A stretch of DNA of 55,457 nt from an uncultured Pelagibacteraceae bacterium (GCA_902544525.1 CACCCN010000007.1:1-55457), one strand, 5' to 3'. Numbered from the stretch's first letter, positions 16,409 to 26,413 are shown. Notes: generated from the sequence alone by a model not told the origin. Made by a program: numbers and translations.

Positions 16409-17788
16409 ATGAAAAAATGGACTAAAGATAGCTGGAGAGCATACCCTGCAAAGCATATACCAGAGTATCCTAATACTACTGAGCTTGCTAAAGTGGAGTC
16501 TAACTTATCAAAATATCCACCGATTGTATTTGCAGGTGAGGCAAGAGAATTAAAAAGAAATCTTGCTAAAGTTGTTGATCGTAAAGCATTTCTATTACAG
16601 GGTGGTGATTGTGCTGAAAGTTTTAAAGACTTCAATGCAGATTATATAAGAGACTCATTTAAAGTATTATTACAAATGTCAGTTATTTTAACTGCAGCCG
16701 GTAACTTACCAGTTGTAAAAGTTGGAAGAATGGCTGGACAGTTTGCAAAACCAAGAAGTGCACCAACTGAAGTAATCGATGGCATAGAGCTGGACAGTTA
16801 CAAAGGTGATATCATCAACGGTATGGGCTTTACTGCAGAAGATCGAACTCCAGATCCAGATCGAATGATAAGAGCTTATACACAAGCCGCAGCTTCACTT
16901 AATTTATTGCGAGCTTTTGCTAAGGGAGGTTTTTCAGATTTAAATAAGGTTCATTCTTGGAATTTAGGTTTTGTTCAAGATAGTGCGCAAGGTGAAAAGT
17001 ATAAAATGATTGCAGATAAAATCTCTGACACTCTAGGTTTTATGGAAGCGATTGGTATATCTTCAAAGACTTCACGTCGTCTTCGTAATGTTGATTTCTA
17101 TACCAGTCATGAAGCTTTATTATTACCTTATGAAGAGGCCTTAACCAGAGTCGATAGTACCACTGGAGAAACTTATAATACTGCGGCACATATGGTTTGG
17201 ATTGGTGACCGTACACGCCAACCTGATGGTGCGCACGTAGAGTTTTGTCGTGGTATTCAAAATCCAATAGGCATTAAGTGTGGTCCATCTTTATCCACTG
17301 ATGATCTGAAAAAATTATTAGATATTCTTAATCCTGAGAATGAAGCGGGACGAATTACTTTAATCTGTAGATTTGGTGCAGAGGAGGTTAATAGTGGCTT
17401 ACCTAAACTTCTTAAGCCTTTCCAAAACTCTGGGCATAATCTTGTATGGTCATGTGATCCTATGCACGGCAATACAGTGAAAGCATCATCTGGCTATAAA
17501 ACTAGAGCTTTTGAAAATGTATTAAAAGAGGTAAACTCTTTCTTTGATATACATCATGACATGGGTATGTATCCCGGCGCTGTGCACTTAGAAATGACTG
17601 GACAAAATGTTACTGAGTGCATTGGTGGAGCCCAGGCTATAAAAGATGCAGATCTTTCAGCAAGATACCATACGCATTGCGACCCTAGGTTGAATGCAAG
17701 TCAAGCAATTGAACTTGCTTTTTTGATATCTGATAAGCTAAAAGAGTCAGAAAATCCTGATAATCAAAAAATTACGATTGCATCCTAA
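16409..17788 (+). CDS. class II 3-deoxy-7-phosphoheptulonate (DAHP) synthase
   Basis: Condenses phosphoenolpyruvate and erythrose-4-phosphate, the entry to the shikimate and aromatic amino-acid pathway. The 459-residue protein is of the plant/actinobacterial-type class II family: start [18 protein letters not shown], the metal Cys in [41 protein letters not shown], the metal-site segments CDPMHGNT and [12 protein letters not shown]. All catalytic landmarks are present. The ATG at 16409 has no clear Shine-Dalgarno, and TATAAC at 16396-16401 so close upstream would fit a leaderless message. No other aromatic pathway gene is adjacent. Confidence 0.95.
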   Translation: MKKWTKDSWRAYPAKHIPEYPNTTELAKVESNLSKYPPIVFAGEARELKRNLAKVVDRKAFLLQGGDCAESFKDFNADYIRDSFKVLLQMSVILTAAGNLPVVKVGRMAGQFAKPRSAPTEVIDGIELDSYKGDIINGMGFTAEDRTPDPDRMIRAYTQAAASLNLLRAFAKGGFSDLNKVHSWNLGFVQDSAQGEKYKMIADKISDTLGFMEAIGISSKTSRRLRNVDFYTSHEALLLPYEEALTRVDSTTGETYNTAAHMVWIGDRTRQPDGAHVEFCRGIQNPIGIKCGPSLSTDDLKKLLDILNPENEAGRITLICRFGAEEVNSGLPKLLKPFQNSGHNLVWSCDPMHGNTVKASSGYKTRAFENVLKEVNSFFDIHHDMGMYPGAVHLEMTGQNVTECIGGAQAIKDADLSARYHTHCDPRLNASQAIELAFLISDKLKESENPDNQKITIAS

Positions 17789-17822
17789 TTACAACTCATT
17801 TAACAAGTTGTAGTATCGAAAA

Positions 17823-19475
17823 ATGGCAGAGAAATTAAGTATATTATTGGCGCAAACCAACCCTATAGTTGGTAATATTGAATACAATAGAGATCTAGTT
17901 CTAGATACTATTGATAAAAATAAGAGCGCTGATTTAATCGTATTTTCTGAGCTTGTATTAAGTGGCTATCCACCAGAAGATTTAGTATTAAAATCTGCTT
18001 TTCAAAATAAAGTGTGTGACGCATTTCATGAAATCATGGACGCATCCGTGCATAGTGATTCTTACATTGTGATTGGAAGACCTTGGAAAGAAAATGAGCA
18101 ACTTTATAATGCTGCAATTGTTTTGTATAAGGGCGAAGTTTTTCACCGCCATTTAAAAAATGCATTACCAAATTATGGAGTGTTTGATGAAAAAAGAATA
18201 TTTGCGGCAGGAAATGAAAATAGTTTCTTTGAAATAAAAGGAAATAAAATTGGGTTATTTATTTGTGAAGAAATTTGGGACTCAGATACTTATAGTAGGA
18301 TAGAAGGAGAATATTGTGATCTAGTAATTACAGTAAATGCTTCTCCATACGAGCAACAAAAAATAAAAAAGCGCGAAGATCTAGCTATGCTATTATCGCA
18401 AAAAATTGATGCACCAGTCGTATATGTTAATCAAGTAGGTGGACAAGATGAGATTGTCTTTGATGGAAGTTCATTTATAGCCGATGCTTCCAATATATTA
18501 AGAAAGTTACCTGCATGTGAAAGCATAACTGATTTAGTATACTTTGATAAAGCAACTAAAGAGTTCTCATTTGATGATAGAAATTTTAATGAAAAAAGCC
18601 CTGAAGAAATTTTATATTCAAATTTAGTATTAGGCTTGAGAGATTATGTTGAAAAAAATAATTTTCCTGGAGTAGTTATTGGTATTTCGGGTGGAATTGA
18701 CAGTGCTTTTAGCGCATGTGTTGCAGTGGATGCGTTAGGAAGTGACAAAGTGAAGGGGATTATGATGCCTTCTAAATATACTAGCGACGATAGCATAAAT
18801 GATGCAACGTTATTAGGAAAAAATCTTAATATAGAAATGATTTCACTTTCAATCGAGGAAGCTGCTCTGGCATACGAGTCGACTTTAAGAGACGTATTTA
18901 AAGGCACGCAACAGGATATTACTGAAGAGAATATTCAATCAAGAATTAGAGGAATGTTGCTAATGGCATATTCAAATAAATTTGGTTTTATGGTTATGAC
19001 TAACGGCAATAAATCAGAAGTATCAGTTGGTTATTCGACTCTTTATGGAGATATGTGTGGTGGTTTTTCTGTAATAAAAGATCTTTATAAAGTGGATGTT
19101 TATAGGCTTTCAGAATGGAGAAACATAAATTTCCCAGCTATTTCATTACATCACGTAAAAGATATTGTTCCTAAAAATATTATTACAAAAGCTCCAACAG
19201 CCGAACTTAAGCCAAATCAGAAAGATGCAGATAGTCTGCCGCCTTATGATATTTTAGACAAAATTCTTTACGAATTAGTTGAAAAAGAAAGTTCAATTAC
19301 TGATATAGTAAATTTAGGTTTTGACGAGGATACTGTTATCAAAGTTCAAGGATTGCTCTATAATTCTGAATATAAACGTAGGCAATCGGCACCTGGTGTG
19401 AAAGTTTCAGAGAGAAATTTTGGTCTTGATAGAAGATACCCTATAACCAATCGCTTCCGCGATACTAAAAGGTAA
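17823..19475 (+). CDS. nadE: glutamine-dependent NAD+ synthetase
   Basis: Last step of NAD synthesis: amidation of nicotinate adenine dinucleotide with ammonia delivered from glutamine. The 550 residues comprise an N-terminal nitrilase-type glutaminase with the Glu in FSELVLSGYPPEDL, Lys in HRHLKNALPNYG and Cys in GLFICEEIWD, then an ATP-pyrophosphatase synthetase domain with GISGGIDSAF near residue 284 and MTNGNKSEVSVGY. It starts at ATG 17823 and ends 4 bases before gltX, and is probably the first gene of the nadE-gltX-cysS-cimA-trmJ transcript. Confidence 0.96.
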   Translation: MAEKLSILLAQTNPIVGNIEYNRDLVLDTIDKNKSADLIVFSELVLSGYPPEDLVLKSAFQNKVCDAFHEIMDASVHSDSYIVIGRPWKENEQLYNAAIVLYKGEVFHRHLKNALPNYGVFDEKRIFAAGNENSFFEIKGNKIGLFICEEIWDSDTYSRIEGEYCDLVITVNASPYEQQKIKKREDLAMLLSQKIDAPVVYVNQVGGQDEIVFDGSSFIADASNILRKLPACESITDLVYFDKATKEFSFDDRNFNEKSPEEILYSNLVLGLRDYVEKNNFPGVVIGISGGIDSAFSACVAVDALGSDKVKGIMMPSKYTSDDSINDATLLGKNLNIEMISLSIEEAALAYESTLRDVFKGTQQDITEENIQSRIRGMLLMAYSNKFGFMVMTNGNKSEVSVGYSTLYGDMCGGFSVIKDLYKVDVYRLSEWRNINFPAISLHHVKDIVPKNIITKAPTAELKPNQKDADSLPPYDILDKILYELVEKESSITDIVNLGFDEDTVIKVQGLLYNSEYKRRQSAPGVKVSERNFGLDRRYPITNRFRDTKR

Positions 19476-19479
19476 TGCC

Positions 19480-20808
19480 ATGACTGTAATCACAAGATTT
19501 GCTCCTAGCCCAACTGGCTTAATTCATTTAGGAAACATCCGAACCGCTCTTATTAATTGGTTATTTGCAAGAGTTAATAATGGTAAATTCATTTTAAGAA
19601 TTGATGATACGGATGCAGAAAGATCAACCAAAGAATATGCCGATAAGATCAAGCATGATCTTGACTGGCTAGGTATTAACTATGATCAAACTTTTGATCA
19701 ATCTTCAAGATTTGAAGTTTATGCTAAAAGATTCCAACAGTTAAAAGATAGTGGAAGAGTTTATGCCTGTTACGAAACATCTGAGGAATTAGATCGAAAA
19801 AGAAAATTACTCAGTGCCGCTGGTGGTAAACAAGTCTATGATCGATCAGCTTTAAAACTAACAGATCAACAAAAAAAAGATTATGAATCTGAAGGAAGAA
19901 AACCACATTGGCGATTTTTAATGAATTCTGAAAGAATAGAATGGAATGATTTACTCAAAGGTAAGATTAGTATTGATTTAACAAGTTTATCAGATCCAGT
20001 TTTAATAAGAGCAGATGGTGTTCCTTTGTATACTTTTACTTCAGCGGTAGATGATATAGATTATAAAGTAACCAATGTAATAAGGGGTGACGATCATACT
20101 TCTAATACAGCAGTACAAATTGAGTTAATAAATGCGTTGGATAAATGTGACATAACTTTTGCACATCATGCACTTTTACAAGCTTCAACTGGTAATAAGT
20201 TGTCAAAGCGCGATGGAGTAATATCTATTGAAAGCTTTCGAGAGCAAAATATGGAGCCGCTAGCAATTCTTAGTCTGCTAGCCACTATCGGAACCTCAAA
20301 TTCAATCGAGTTAAAAAAAGATATAAAACAAATCATAGATGAATTTAAGATTGAGACAATTTCGACCTCACCAGGAAGAATTGAAACTGATCTATTAAAT
20401 GCTCTTAACAAAAAACTTGTTCAGTCGCTAAACTTTATTGATATAAAAGACCGTTTAGAACGTGTGGATAGCAGAATTGATGAATTATTTTGGAATTCTG
20501 TGAAAGGGAATTTATCTACAGTTGAAGATATTAAAAAATGGGCCGATATTGTTTTCAATGAAGATAAAATCGATGTGGAAGATAAAGAATTTGTAAAACA
20601 GGCATTAAGTGTAATTCCAGCAGAGCCATGGGATGAAAATACTTGGGAGGCATGGACAGCCGAAATAAAAGAACTCACGGGAAGAAAGGGTAAAGAGCTA
20701 TTTTTACCTTTGCGAGAAGCTTTTACAGGAATGAAGCATGGACCTGAAATGAAGCAGTTGATTCAATTATTAGGTAGAGAAAAAATACTCAATAGAGTCA
20801 ATATCTAA
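19480..20808 (+). CDS. gltX: glutamyl-tRNA synthetase
   Basis: Class I aminoacyl-tRNA synthetase of 442 residues charging tRNA-Glu (and possibly tRNA-Gln where a GatCAB route exists, as in many alphaproteobacteria). Seen: the Rossmann entry RFAPSPTGLIHLGNIRT with HLGN in place of HIGH, the RIDDTDAERS segment, and the second signature KLSKRDG near residue 245, followed by an alpha-helical anticodon-binding region. Alphaproteobacteria often have two gltX copies with different tRNA preferences; which one this is cannot be told here. The start ATG 19480 has AAAGG seven bases upstream; cysS begins on the base after its stop. Confidence 0.95.
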   Translation: MTVITRFAPSPTGLIHLGNIRTALINWLFARVNNGKFILRIDDTDAERSTKEYADKIKHDLDWLGINYDQTFDQSSRFEVYAKRFQQLKDSGRVYACYETSEELDRKRKLLSAAGGKQVYDRSALKLTDQQKKDYESEGRKPHWRFLMNSERIEWNDLLKGKISIDLTSLSDPVLIRADGVPLYTFTSAVDDIDYKVTNVIRGDDHTSNTAVQIELINALDKCDITFAHHALLQASTGNKLSKRDGVISIESFREQNMEPLAILSLLATIGTSNSIELKKDIKQIIDEFKIETISTSPGRIETDLLNALNKKLVQSLNFIDIKDRLERVDSRIDELFWNSVKGNLSTVEDIKKWADIVFNEDKIDVEDKEFVKQALSVIPAEPWDENTWEAWTAEIKELTGRKGKELFLPLREAFTGMKHGPEMKQLIQLLGREKILNRVNI

Positions 20809-22176
20809 ATGGATTATCAATTTTACGATACATATTCTAATTCTAAAAAAATATTTTTACCCTTAGATCCAACTAATGTTCGTATGTATGTCTGTGGACC
20901 TACAGTTTATGATTACGCTCATGTAGGTAATGCAAGGCCAGTGATTGTTTTTGATATTGTTTATCGAATGCTAAAGTTCAAGTATGGCGAAGATCATGTA
21001 ACCTACGTTAGAAATATAACTGATGTTGATGATAAAATTATTGAGGCTTCAAATACCTTAAATGAAGATATTGTCTCATTAACAAAACGAACCATTGAAT
21101 ATTTTCATGATGATGCAGAATATGTTGGCGCTTTAAAACCAACTTATGAGCCTAAGGCTACAGATCACATCTCTGAAATGATCAGTATTATCGAAAAGCT
21201 AATTAAAAAAAACCATGCCTATGAGTCAGATGGAAATGTATTGTTTGCGGTTGATACATTTGAAAATTATGGACAATTATCAGGCAAGTCACTTGAAGAT
21301 TTAATTGCTGGATCAAGAGTAGAAGTAGCAGAATATAAAAAGAATTCAGCTGATTTTATATTATGGAAACCATCAAAAGAAAATGAACCTGGATGGGATA
21401 GTCCTTGGGGAAAAGGGCGACCTGGATGGCACATTGAATGCTCAGCAATGAGTGAAAAGTTTCTTGGGCAAATGTTTGATATTCATGGTGGGGGACAAGA
21501 TTTAACATTCCCACATCATGAAAATGAAATTGCACAAAGTGAAAGTTGTAATGATAAGAAGTTTGCTAACTTCTGGATGCATAATGGGTTTTTATCTATT
21601 GAGGGTGAAAAGATGTCTAAGTCTCTTGGTAATTTTATTACTATAAATGAACTTAAAAATAGATATCAAGGTGATGTGATTAGACTCAATATGTTACTAA
21701 CACATTATCGACAACCATTAAATTGGACTGAGAAGGGCCTAAAAGAGTCAAAAAAAATTCTTGATAAATGGTATAAAATTATTGAAACGAATAACCAAAA
21801 CCTGCAACAAGATCACGAAAACATATCTAAAAAAATGATGGTTGCTTTAGCGGATGATGTAAATACCCCTTTAGCTATTTCAGAACTCCATCAACTTTAT
21901 AAGGCTGCTAACGATGGCGATAATAAAGCTTTAAATGCTTTCTACAGCTCGTGTAAGTTCTTAGGAATTCTAAACTCTAGTTATAATGATTGGAATACAT
22001 GGCAGCCCAGTGATACTAATTTGGATGAGAACCTTATTAATGAACTCATCGCTAAACGTAATCAAGCACGAAACAGTAAAGATTTTTCTGAGGCGGATAG
22101 AATTAGAGATGAACTATTAAATTTGGGTGTTATACTTCAAGATAAAGATGGCAAAACAACTTGGAAGTTAAAATAA
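20809..22176 (+). CDS. cysS: cysteinyl-tRNA synthetase
   Basis: Class I synthetase of 455 residues that charges tRNA-Cys. The zinc Cys is in MYVCGPTVYDYAHVGNAR, which also holds the HIGH-equivalent HVGN; further zinc-site residues are in GWHIECSAM and HHENEIAQSE; the signature KMSKSLGN follows near residue 268. The C-terminal anticodon domain has the typical RNQARNSKDFSEADRIRDEL ending. The ATG abuts the gltX stop and the TAA overlaps the cimA ATG by one base (TAATG), showing tight translational coupling. Confidence 0.97.
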   Translation: MDYQFYDTYSNSKKIFLPLDPTNVRMYVCGPTVYDYAHVGNARPVIVFDIVYRMLKFKYGEDHVTYVRNITDVDDKIIEASNTLNEDIVSLTKRTIEYFHDDAEYVGALKPTYEPKATDHISEMISIIEKLIKKNHAYESDGNVLFAVDTFENYGQLSGKSLEDLIAGSRVEVAEYKKNSADFILWKPSKENEPGWDSPWGKGRPGWHIECSAMSEKFLGQMFDIHGGGQDLTFPHHENEIAQSESCNDKKFANFWMHNGFLSIEGEKMSKSLGNFITINELKNRYQGDVIRLNMLLTHYRQPLNWTEKGLKESKKILDKWYKIIETNNQNLQQDHENISKKMMVALADDVNTPLAISELHQLYKAANDGDNKALNAFYSSCKFLGILNSSYNDWNTWQPSDTNLDENLINELIAKRNQARNSKDFSEADRIRDELLNLGVILQDKDGKTTWKLK

Positions 22177-23777
22177 TGAGTAAAGAAAGACTATATATTT
22201 TTGATACTACTCTAAGAGATGGAGCACAGACACATGGAGTTGATTTTAATGTCGATGAAAAGAAAATCATTGCTAATAAATTGGATAACCTTGGTGTTGA
22301 TTATGTTGAAGGAGGATGGCCAGGTGCCAATGCTACCGACACAACTTTTTTTAATGAAAAGTTAGATTTTAAAAATGCCTCCTTTACTGCTTTTGGTATG
22401 ACTAAAAAAGCAGGAAGAAGTGCTGAAAATGACCCAGGTCTTGCCTCATTAATAAATACCAACGCAACATCTGTGTGTGTAGTTGGAAAAAGTTGGGATT
22501 TTCATGTTGAGCTAGCTCTTGAAATTAAACTTGAGGAAAATTTAGAGAATATTAGACAGTCAATAGAATTTATTGTTAAGAACAATAAAGAAGCCCATTT
22601 TGATGCAGAGCACTTTTTTGATGGATTTAAAGCTAATAAAGAATATGCGTTAAAATGTTTGCAAGCAGCGGTAGATGGTGGGGCAAGATGGATTATCTTA
22701 TGTGATACTAATGGTGGCACACTTCCACATGAAGTTGCTGAAATAGTTAGTGAAGTCAGTAAAGTTATTCCAGGTAGTAAACTTGGTATTCATGCGCATA
22801 ATGATACCGGTAATGCGGTAGCTAATTCTCTTACTGCAATACATGCTGGAGTGAGGCAAGTTCAAGGAACAATTAATGGTTTAGGTGAACGATGTGGTAA
22901 TGCAAATTTAGTTACTATTATACCAACACTACTTCTCAAACCCTATTTTAAAGATAATTTTGAATTAACCATCTCAGTTGAAAATTTAAAATCACTTACT
23001 GATTTATCGCGATTACAAGATGAAATTCTTAATCGATCTTCAAATAGAAGTGCACCTTACGTTGGTGCATCTGCATTTGCACATAAAGGTGGTTTACATG
23101 CATCTGCAGTTAATAAAGATCCAAAAACCTATGAACATATTGAGCCAGATATAGTAGGCAATCAAAGACAAATTGTAATTTCTGAACAATCTGGAAAATC
23201 AAATATTATTTCTAGATTAAAATCAGCTGGAATTAGTGTTAATGAAGATGATCAATCAATACAAAAGATTTTAGATCGTGTTAAAGAAAGAGAATTTACT
23301 GGTTATACCTATGATGGTGCAGATGCCTCTTTTGAACTACTTGTAAAAAAAGTATTGGGAGAATTTCCAGAATTCTTTGAAACGAAAAGTTTTAACATTA
23401 ATATTGAAAATTCAGGTGATGAGGGAAGTACACTATCTAAGGCGGAAGTAATATTTGTAATTGGCAATAGTGATGTAATTGGATCTGGAGAAGGCAATGG
23501 ACCAGTTAATGCTCTCGACAAAGCTATTCGAATGAGTTTTCAGTCTAGTGGTTATGCTGATTATCTAAAAGATGTAAATCTGATTGATTACAAGGTTAGA
23601 ATATTAAATACAGGTACCGATGCAATAACTAGAGTTTCAATTGAAAGTATTGATAAAGAAGGCAAGAGTTGGTTTACAGTTGGTGTATCAGACAATATTA
23701 TTGAGGCATCTTTTCAAGCATTAATTGATAGTGTTGAATACAAACTCATGAAAGACAAGGCACATCCAATCAATTAG
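22176..23777 (+). CDS. cimA: citramalate synthase
   Basis: Homocitrate/isopropylmalate-synthase-family enzyme of 533 residues. The long CimA subtype joins pyruvate and acetyl-CoA to citramalate, giving isoleucine a route that bypasses threonine deaminase. Motifs: FDTTLRDGAQTHGVDF, the metal HxH in GIHAHNDTGNAVANS, GLGERCGNANL, and HKGGLHASAVNKDP; a C-terminal LeuA-type regulatory dimer domain follows from about residue 380, containing GNGPVNALDKAI. I chose ATG 22176, which overlaps the cysS stop, rather than an upstream in-frame TTG. The 2-isopropylmalate synthase alternative is less likely given the DTTLRDGAQ(T) form and length. Confidence 0.92.
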   Translation: MSKERLYIFDTTLRDGAQTHGVDFNVDEKKIIANKLDNLGVDYVEGGWPGANATDTTFFNEKLDFKNASFTAFGMTKKAGRSAENDPGLASLINTNATSVCVVGKSWDFHVELALEIKLEENLENIRQSIEFIVKNNKEAHFDAEHFFDGFKANKEYALKCLQAAVDGGARWIILCDTNGGTLPHEVAEIVSEVSKVIPGSKLGIHAHNDTGNAVANSLTAIHAGVRQVQGTINGLGERCGNANLVTIIPTLLLKPYFKDNFELTISVENLKSLTDLSRLQDEILNRSSNRSAPYVGASAFAHKGGLHASAVNKDPKTYEHIEPDIVGNQRQIVISEQSGKSNIISRLKSAGISVNEDDQSIQKILDRVKEREFTGYTYDGADASFELLVKKVLGEFPEFFETKSFNINIENSGDEGSTLSKAEVIFVIGNSDVIGSGEGNGPVNALDKAIRMSFQSSGYADYLKDVNLIDYKVRILNTGTDAITRVSIESIDKEGKSWFTVGVSDNIIEASFQALIDSVEYKLMKDKAHPIN

Positions 23778-23783
23778 TTGTTA

Positions 23784-24527
23784 ATGTCTAATTTAAAACC
23801 AATTATTATTTTAGTTGATACCCAGCTGGCAGAAAATATTGGATTAGCTGCTAGGGCTATGTACAACTTTGGACTAGAGAATTTATCTTTGGTTAGACCA
23901 AAAATTGGTTGGCCTTCTGAAAAAGCTGAAGCAGTTTCAGTTGATGCTTTACCAATTATTAAAAATGCTAAATGTTATGATACATTAAAAGAGGCACTTG
24001 TTGGTGTTCAATATTCTTATGCTTTTACAGCAAGAAGTAGGGAGATGGACAAAAAAGAAATCACAAATGAAGAAGTTGTTAAAAAAATTGTATTAAATGA
24101 AAATCAAAATTCTAATATTGCTGTCGTATTTGGAGGAGAACAATCTGGTTTAACAAATGATGATATTTCTCTAGTAAGTGAGTGTGTATCGATTCAGACA
24201 GACAACTTATTCAGCTCTTTAAACTTATCACATGCAGTTACAGTATTCTGTCATAGTTTATTTGCTTTGCAAAACTCTGAAAAGAATAATGAAATTCGTA
24301 AAGGAGAAACTAGAGTTGTTGACCACAGTAAACTGCATCATTTTTTTGATCATCTTGAACATGAACTTGACGTCAGAGGATTCTTTGAGCCAATAGAAAA
24401 AAAACCAAGTATGTTAATAAAACTGCGAAATATCTTTCATAGAGCAGAGCTAAGTGAGCGCGAAATTGCCTCTCTAAGGGGGGTTTTGACGTCTCTTACA
24501 AAATATAGGGAAAAACAAGAAAAATAG
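23784..24527 (+). CDS. trmJ: tRNA (cytidine/uridine-2'-O)-methyltransferase, TrmJ-like
   Basis: SPOUT-class RNA methyltransferase of about 247 residues with the knotted SAM site. Visible are VDTQLAENIGLAARAMYNFG near the N-terminus (the Asn-Arg of the SpoU motif 1), VFGGEQSGLTNDD (motif 2) and SLNLSHAVTVFCHSL (motif 3). The C-terminal extension with the phrase LRNIFHRAELSEREIASLRG matches TrmJ, which methylates position 32 of the tRNA anticodon loop. Start ATG 23784 is preferred; TTG 23778 directly after the cimA stop is an alternative. It sits with two tRNA synthetases, consistent with a tRNA-linked unit. Confidence 0.88.
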   Translation: MSNLKPIIILVDTQLAENIGLAARAMYNFGLENLSLVRPKIGWPSEKAEAVSVDALPIIKNAKCYDTLKEALVGVQYSYAFTARSREMDKKEITNEEVVKKIVLNENQNSNIAVVFGGEQSGLTNDDISLVSECVSIQTDNLFSSLNLSHAVTVFCHSLFALQNSEKNNEIRKGETRVVDHSKLHHFFDHLEHELDVRGFFEPIEKKPSMLIKLRNIFHRAELSEREIASLRGVLTSLTKYREKQEK

Positions 24528-24539
24528 GCTTTTTGAAGT

Positions 24540-24567
24540 TTGACAAAGGATCTTAAACTAGTATAAA
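24540..24567 (+). promoter_or_regulatory. strong sigma70-type promoter for rpsD
   Basis: TTGACA (24540-24545, perfect) is followed after 16 bases by TATAAA (24562-24567). A start about 7 bases downstream would leave a leader of only about 12 bases before the rpsD ATG at 24587. It gives rpsD independent expression from the preceding operon. Confidence 0.65.
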
Positions 24568-24586
24568 CCCTCTCTATTAATTACAT

Positions 24587-25204
24587 ATGACTAAAAGAAT
24601 TACAGCTAAACATAAGATTGATAGACGCTTAAGCGTTAACCTGTGGGGTCGTCCCAAAAGTCCTTTTAATTTAAGAAAATATAGACCTGGCCAGCACGGT
24701 CAAAAGCATGCAGGCAAAATATCCGACTATGGTACTCAATTACAGGCTAAACAAAAGCTAAAAGGTTATTATGGTAATCTCAATGAACGTCAGTTTAGTA
24801 ATTGCTTTAAAGAAGCACTTAGATTGAAGGGTAACTCAGGAGAAAATTTAATTGGTTTACTTGAGAGACGATTAGATACCGTTGTTTATAGATCGAAATT
24901 TGTTCCAACTGTATTTTCAGCAAGACAATTTATAAACCATGGTCATGTTAAGGTTAATGGAAAAAGAGTAAATATTGCTAGCTATATGGTTAATGAAGGT
25001 GATGTTATTGAAGTAAGAGATAAATCTAAATCATTAGCAATAGTAATTGAGTCTATGAAGAGTGCAGAAAGAGATGTGCCTGGATACATAACAGTCGATG
25101 AAAAGAAACTTACTTCAACATTTGTTAGAACACCTGAGTTTGCAGAAGTTCCCTATGCTACTCAGATGGATCCTAATTTAGTTATCGAATATTATTCTCG
25201 ATAA
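24587..25204 (+). CDS. rpsD: 30S ribosomal protein S4
   Basis: Primary 16S rRNA-binding protein that nucleates small-subunit assembly. The 205 residues start with the alphaproteobacterial form [15 protein letters not shown], have the RPGQHGQ segment and an S4 RNA-binding domain [13 protein letters not shown] to [12 protein letters not shown] near residues 92-130. There are no zinc Cys residues in the N-terminal part, as in other C-minus forms. A near-consensus promoter lies directly upstream, and no Shine-Dalgarno is seen before ATG 24587. It stands alone rather than in the alpha operon, as is usual in alphaproteobacteria. Confidence 0.97.
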   Translation: MTKRITAKHKIDRRLSVNLWGRPKSPFNLRKYRPGQHGQKHAGKISDYGTQLQAKQKLKGYYGNLNERQFSNCFKEALRLKGNSGENLIGLLERRLDTVVYRSKFVPTVFSARQFINHGHVKVNGKRVNIASYMVNEGDVIEVRDKSKSLAIVIESMKSAERDVPGYITVDEKKLTSTFVRTPEFAEVPYATQMDPNLVIEYYSR

Positions 25205-25324
25205 TTTCATAAAAAATTATTTTACCTATATTTATTGTTACTAAGTTTTAGCAATATTTAAAAATTTATTTCTTTTTTAAATTATGTTTAAATTCATCCA
25301 CTAATTTAATTAATGGAGAAATAA

Positions 25325-26029
25325 ATGAATAGAATAATTAAAATTTTACTTGTTAGCATGAGTCTATTTTTATTTTCAATGGTATCTAGTAAAGCATATA
25401 TTATGGATGTTTGGACAATTGAAGGTATGGACTCTCAAGCATTATCAGAAGCAACGGCTGCTTATAAAGAAAAAGCAATGGCTGGTGGTGCTAAGATGAA
25501 AAATATTAGATCCTCTACAAAAGTACGTGGCGATAACAGTCAAGAAACAACTTTTGTTCACGTTTACTATGAGAGTTATTCTGAGTTAATGCATGATCTT
25601 TCATTAACTGCAGCAAACCCAGATTGGTTTGATAGTACTTATGGAAGAATTAATATGGGTGCTACAAGTAATAATGCAATCATGAGCAATAGCTCACCAT
25701 TACCTGGAGTGGGATCTAATGGACAAACAGTTGCATATACTTTTGTCGAAGTTATTAATGGTATTGATATAAGAGAGAATATGCCAAAGTTTCGAGAAAA
25801 AATGCAATCTGCAGGAGCGAGAATTGATATTGATATGCTAACTTGTGTAACTTGTGGTGCAACTATTTCACCTGCAAACGCCATGATATATTTTGCTGCT
25901 GCAAATCCTGCAGATATGGGCAAAGCCATGGATATTTTTTCGTCTAATGAAATGCAGATTTGGGTCGCTACCAATATTGCTGCTCACGTAGATGCTGAAG
26001 ATAATGGGATGTTAGTTTTTAATAATTAG
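25325..26029 (+). CDS. secreted protein of unknown function with two related halves
   Basis: Not recognised. The 234-residue precursor has a clear signal peptide (cleavage probably after SSKA) and a mature part that appears to be a tandem duplication. Half one begins YIMDVWTIEGMD and contains EKAMAGGAKMKNIRSS and ETTFVHVYYESYSELM; half two begins AYTFVEVINGID and contains REKMQSAGARIDIDML and NAMIYFAAANPADMG. Each reads as strand, helix with Gly-Gly/Ala turn, strand, strand, helix, the pattern of a ferredoxin-like dimeric alpha-beta barrel. A Cys pair CVTC occurs only in the second half. It starts at ATG 25325 with GGAGAAA five bases or so upstream. It lies alone between rpsD and the convergent grxD. 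It is probably periplasmic; no role can be assigned. Confidence 0.7.
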   Translation: MNRIIKILLVSMSLFLFSMVSSKAYIMDVWTIEGMDSQALSEATAAYKEKAMAGGAKMKNIRSSTKVRGDNSQETTFVHVYYESYSELMHDLSLTAANPDWFDSTYGRINMGATSNNAIMSNSSPLPGVGSNGQTVAYTFVEVINGIDIRENMPKFREKMQSAGARIDIDMLTCVTCGATISPANAMIYFAAANPADMGKAMDIFSSNEMQIWVATNIAAHVDAEDNGMLVFNN

Positions 26030-26038
26030 ACTTGATTA

Positions 26039-26067
26039 TAGCCACATCAAATAAAATGGTGTGGCTA
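26039..26067. terminator. hairpin between convergent genes, probable bidirectional terminator
   Basis: TAGCCACATC (26039-26048) and GGTGTGGCTA (26058-26067) form a 10-pair stem with one G-U pair and a 9-base loop. It lies 10 bases after one gene's end and 11 before the other's. No long T-tract follows on either strand, so termination efficiency is uncertain. Confidence 0.55.
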
Positions 26068-26077
26068 CTAAGTGGCT

Positions 26078-26413
26078 TTAAGAGTTTTTATGGGGAATTT
26101 GTTTTTCCTTCAAATAATCAGTGAGCTCACCAGATTCAAACATTTCTTTTACAATATCACATCCACCAACAAACTCTCCTTTGACATATAATTGTGGTAT
26201 AGTTGGCCAATCACTAAATACTTTTATTCCATCTCTTAATTCACCGTCTTCAAGAACATTTACATCCTTAAAATCTACCTCTAGATAAGCTAATGCGTTT
26301 ACTACTGCAGAAGAAAAGCCACATTGTGGCATTTCTTTTGAACCTTTCATAAAAAGAACTACAGAGTTCTCATCAATTGTAGATTGTATCATTTGAGTTG
26401 TTTGATCAGTCAT
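26078..26413 (-). CDS. grxD: monothiol glutaredoxin, Grx4 family
   Basis: Cytosolic CGFS-type glutaredoxin of 111 residues that binds a [2Fe-2S] cluster with glutathione and passes it to acceptors or to BolA. The active-site motif [10 protein letters not shown] lies near residue 30, preceded by the conserved [10 protein letters not shown]; the [18 protein letters not shown] glutathione-binding stretch follows, all typical. The gene lies 2 bases downstream of bolA, and the two proteins are known partners forming a cluster-bridged heterodimer involved in iron sensing and Fe-S delivery. Confidence 0.96.
   Translation of the reverse strand: MTDQTTQMIQSTIDENSVVLFMKGSKEMPQCGFSSAVVNALAYLEVDFKDVNVLEDGELRDGIKVFSDWPTIPQLYVKGEFVGGCDIVKEMFESGELTDYLKEKQIPHKNS

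Noticed and set aside
25639-25974. 111-codon minus-strand frame inside the duplicated secreted protein gene
   Set aside because: The plus-strand frame has a signal peptide and ribosome site; the opposite frame has none.
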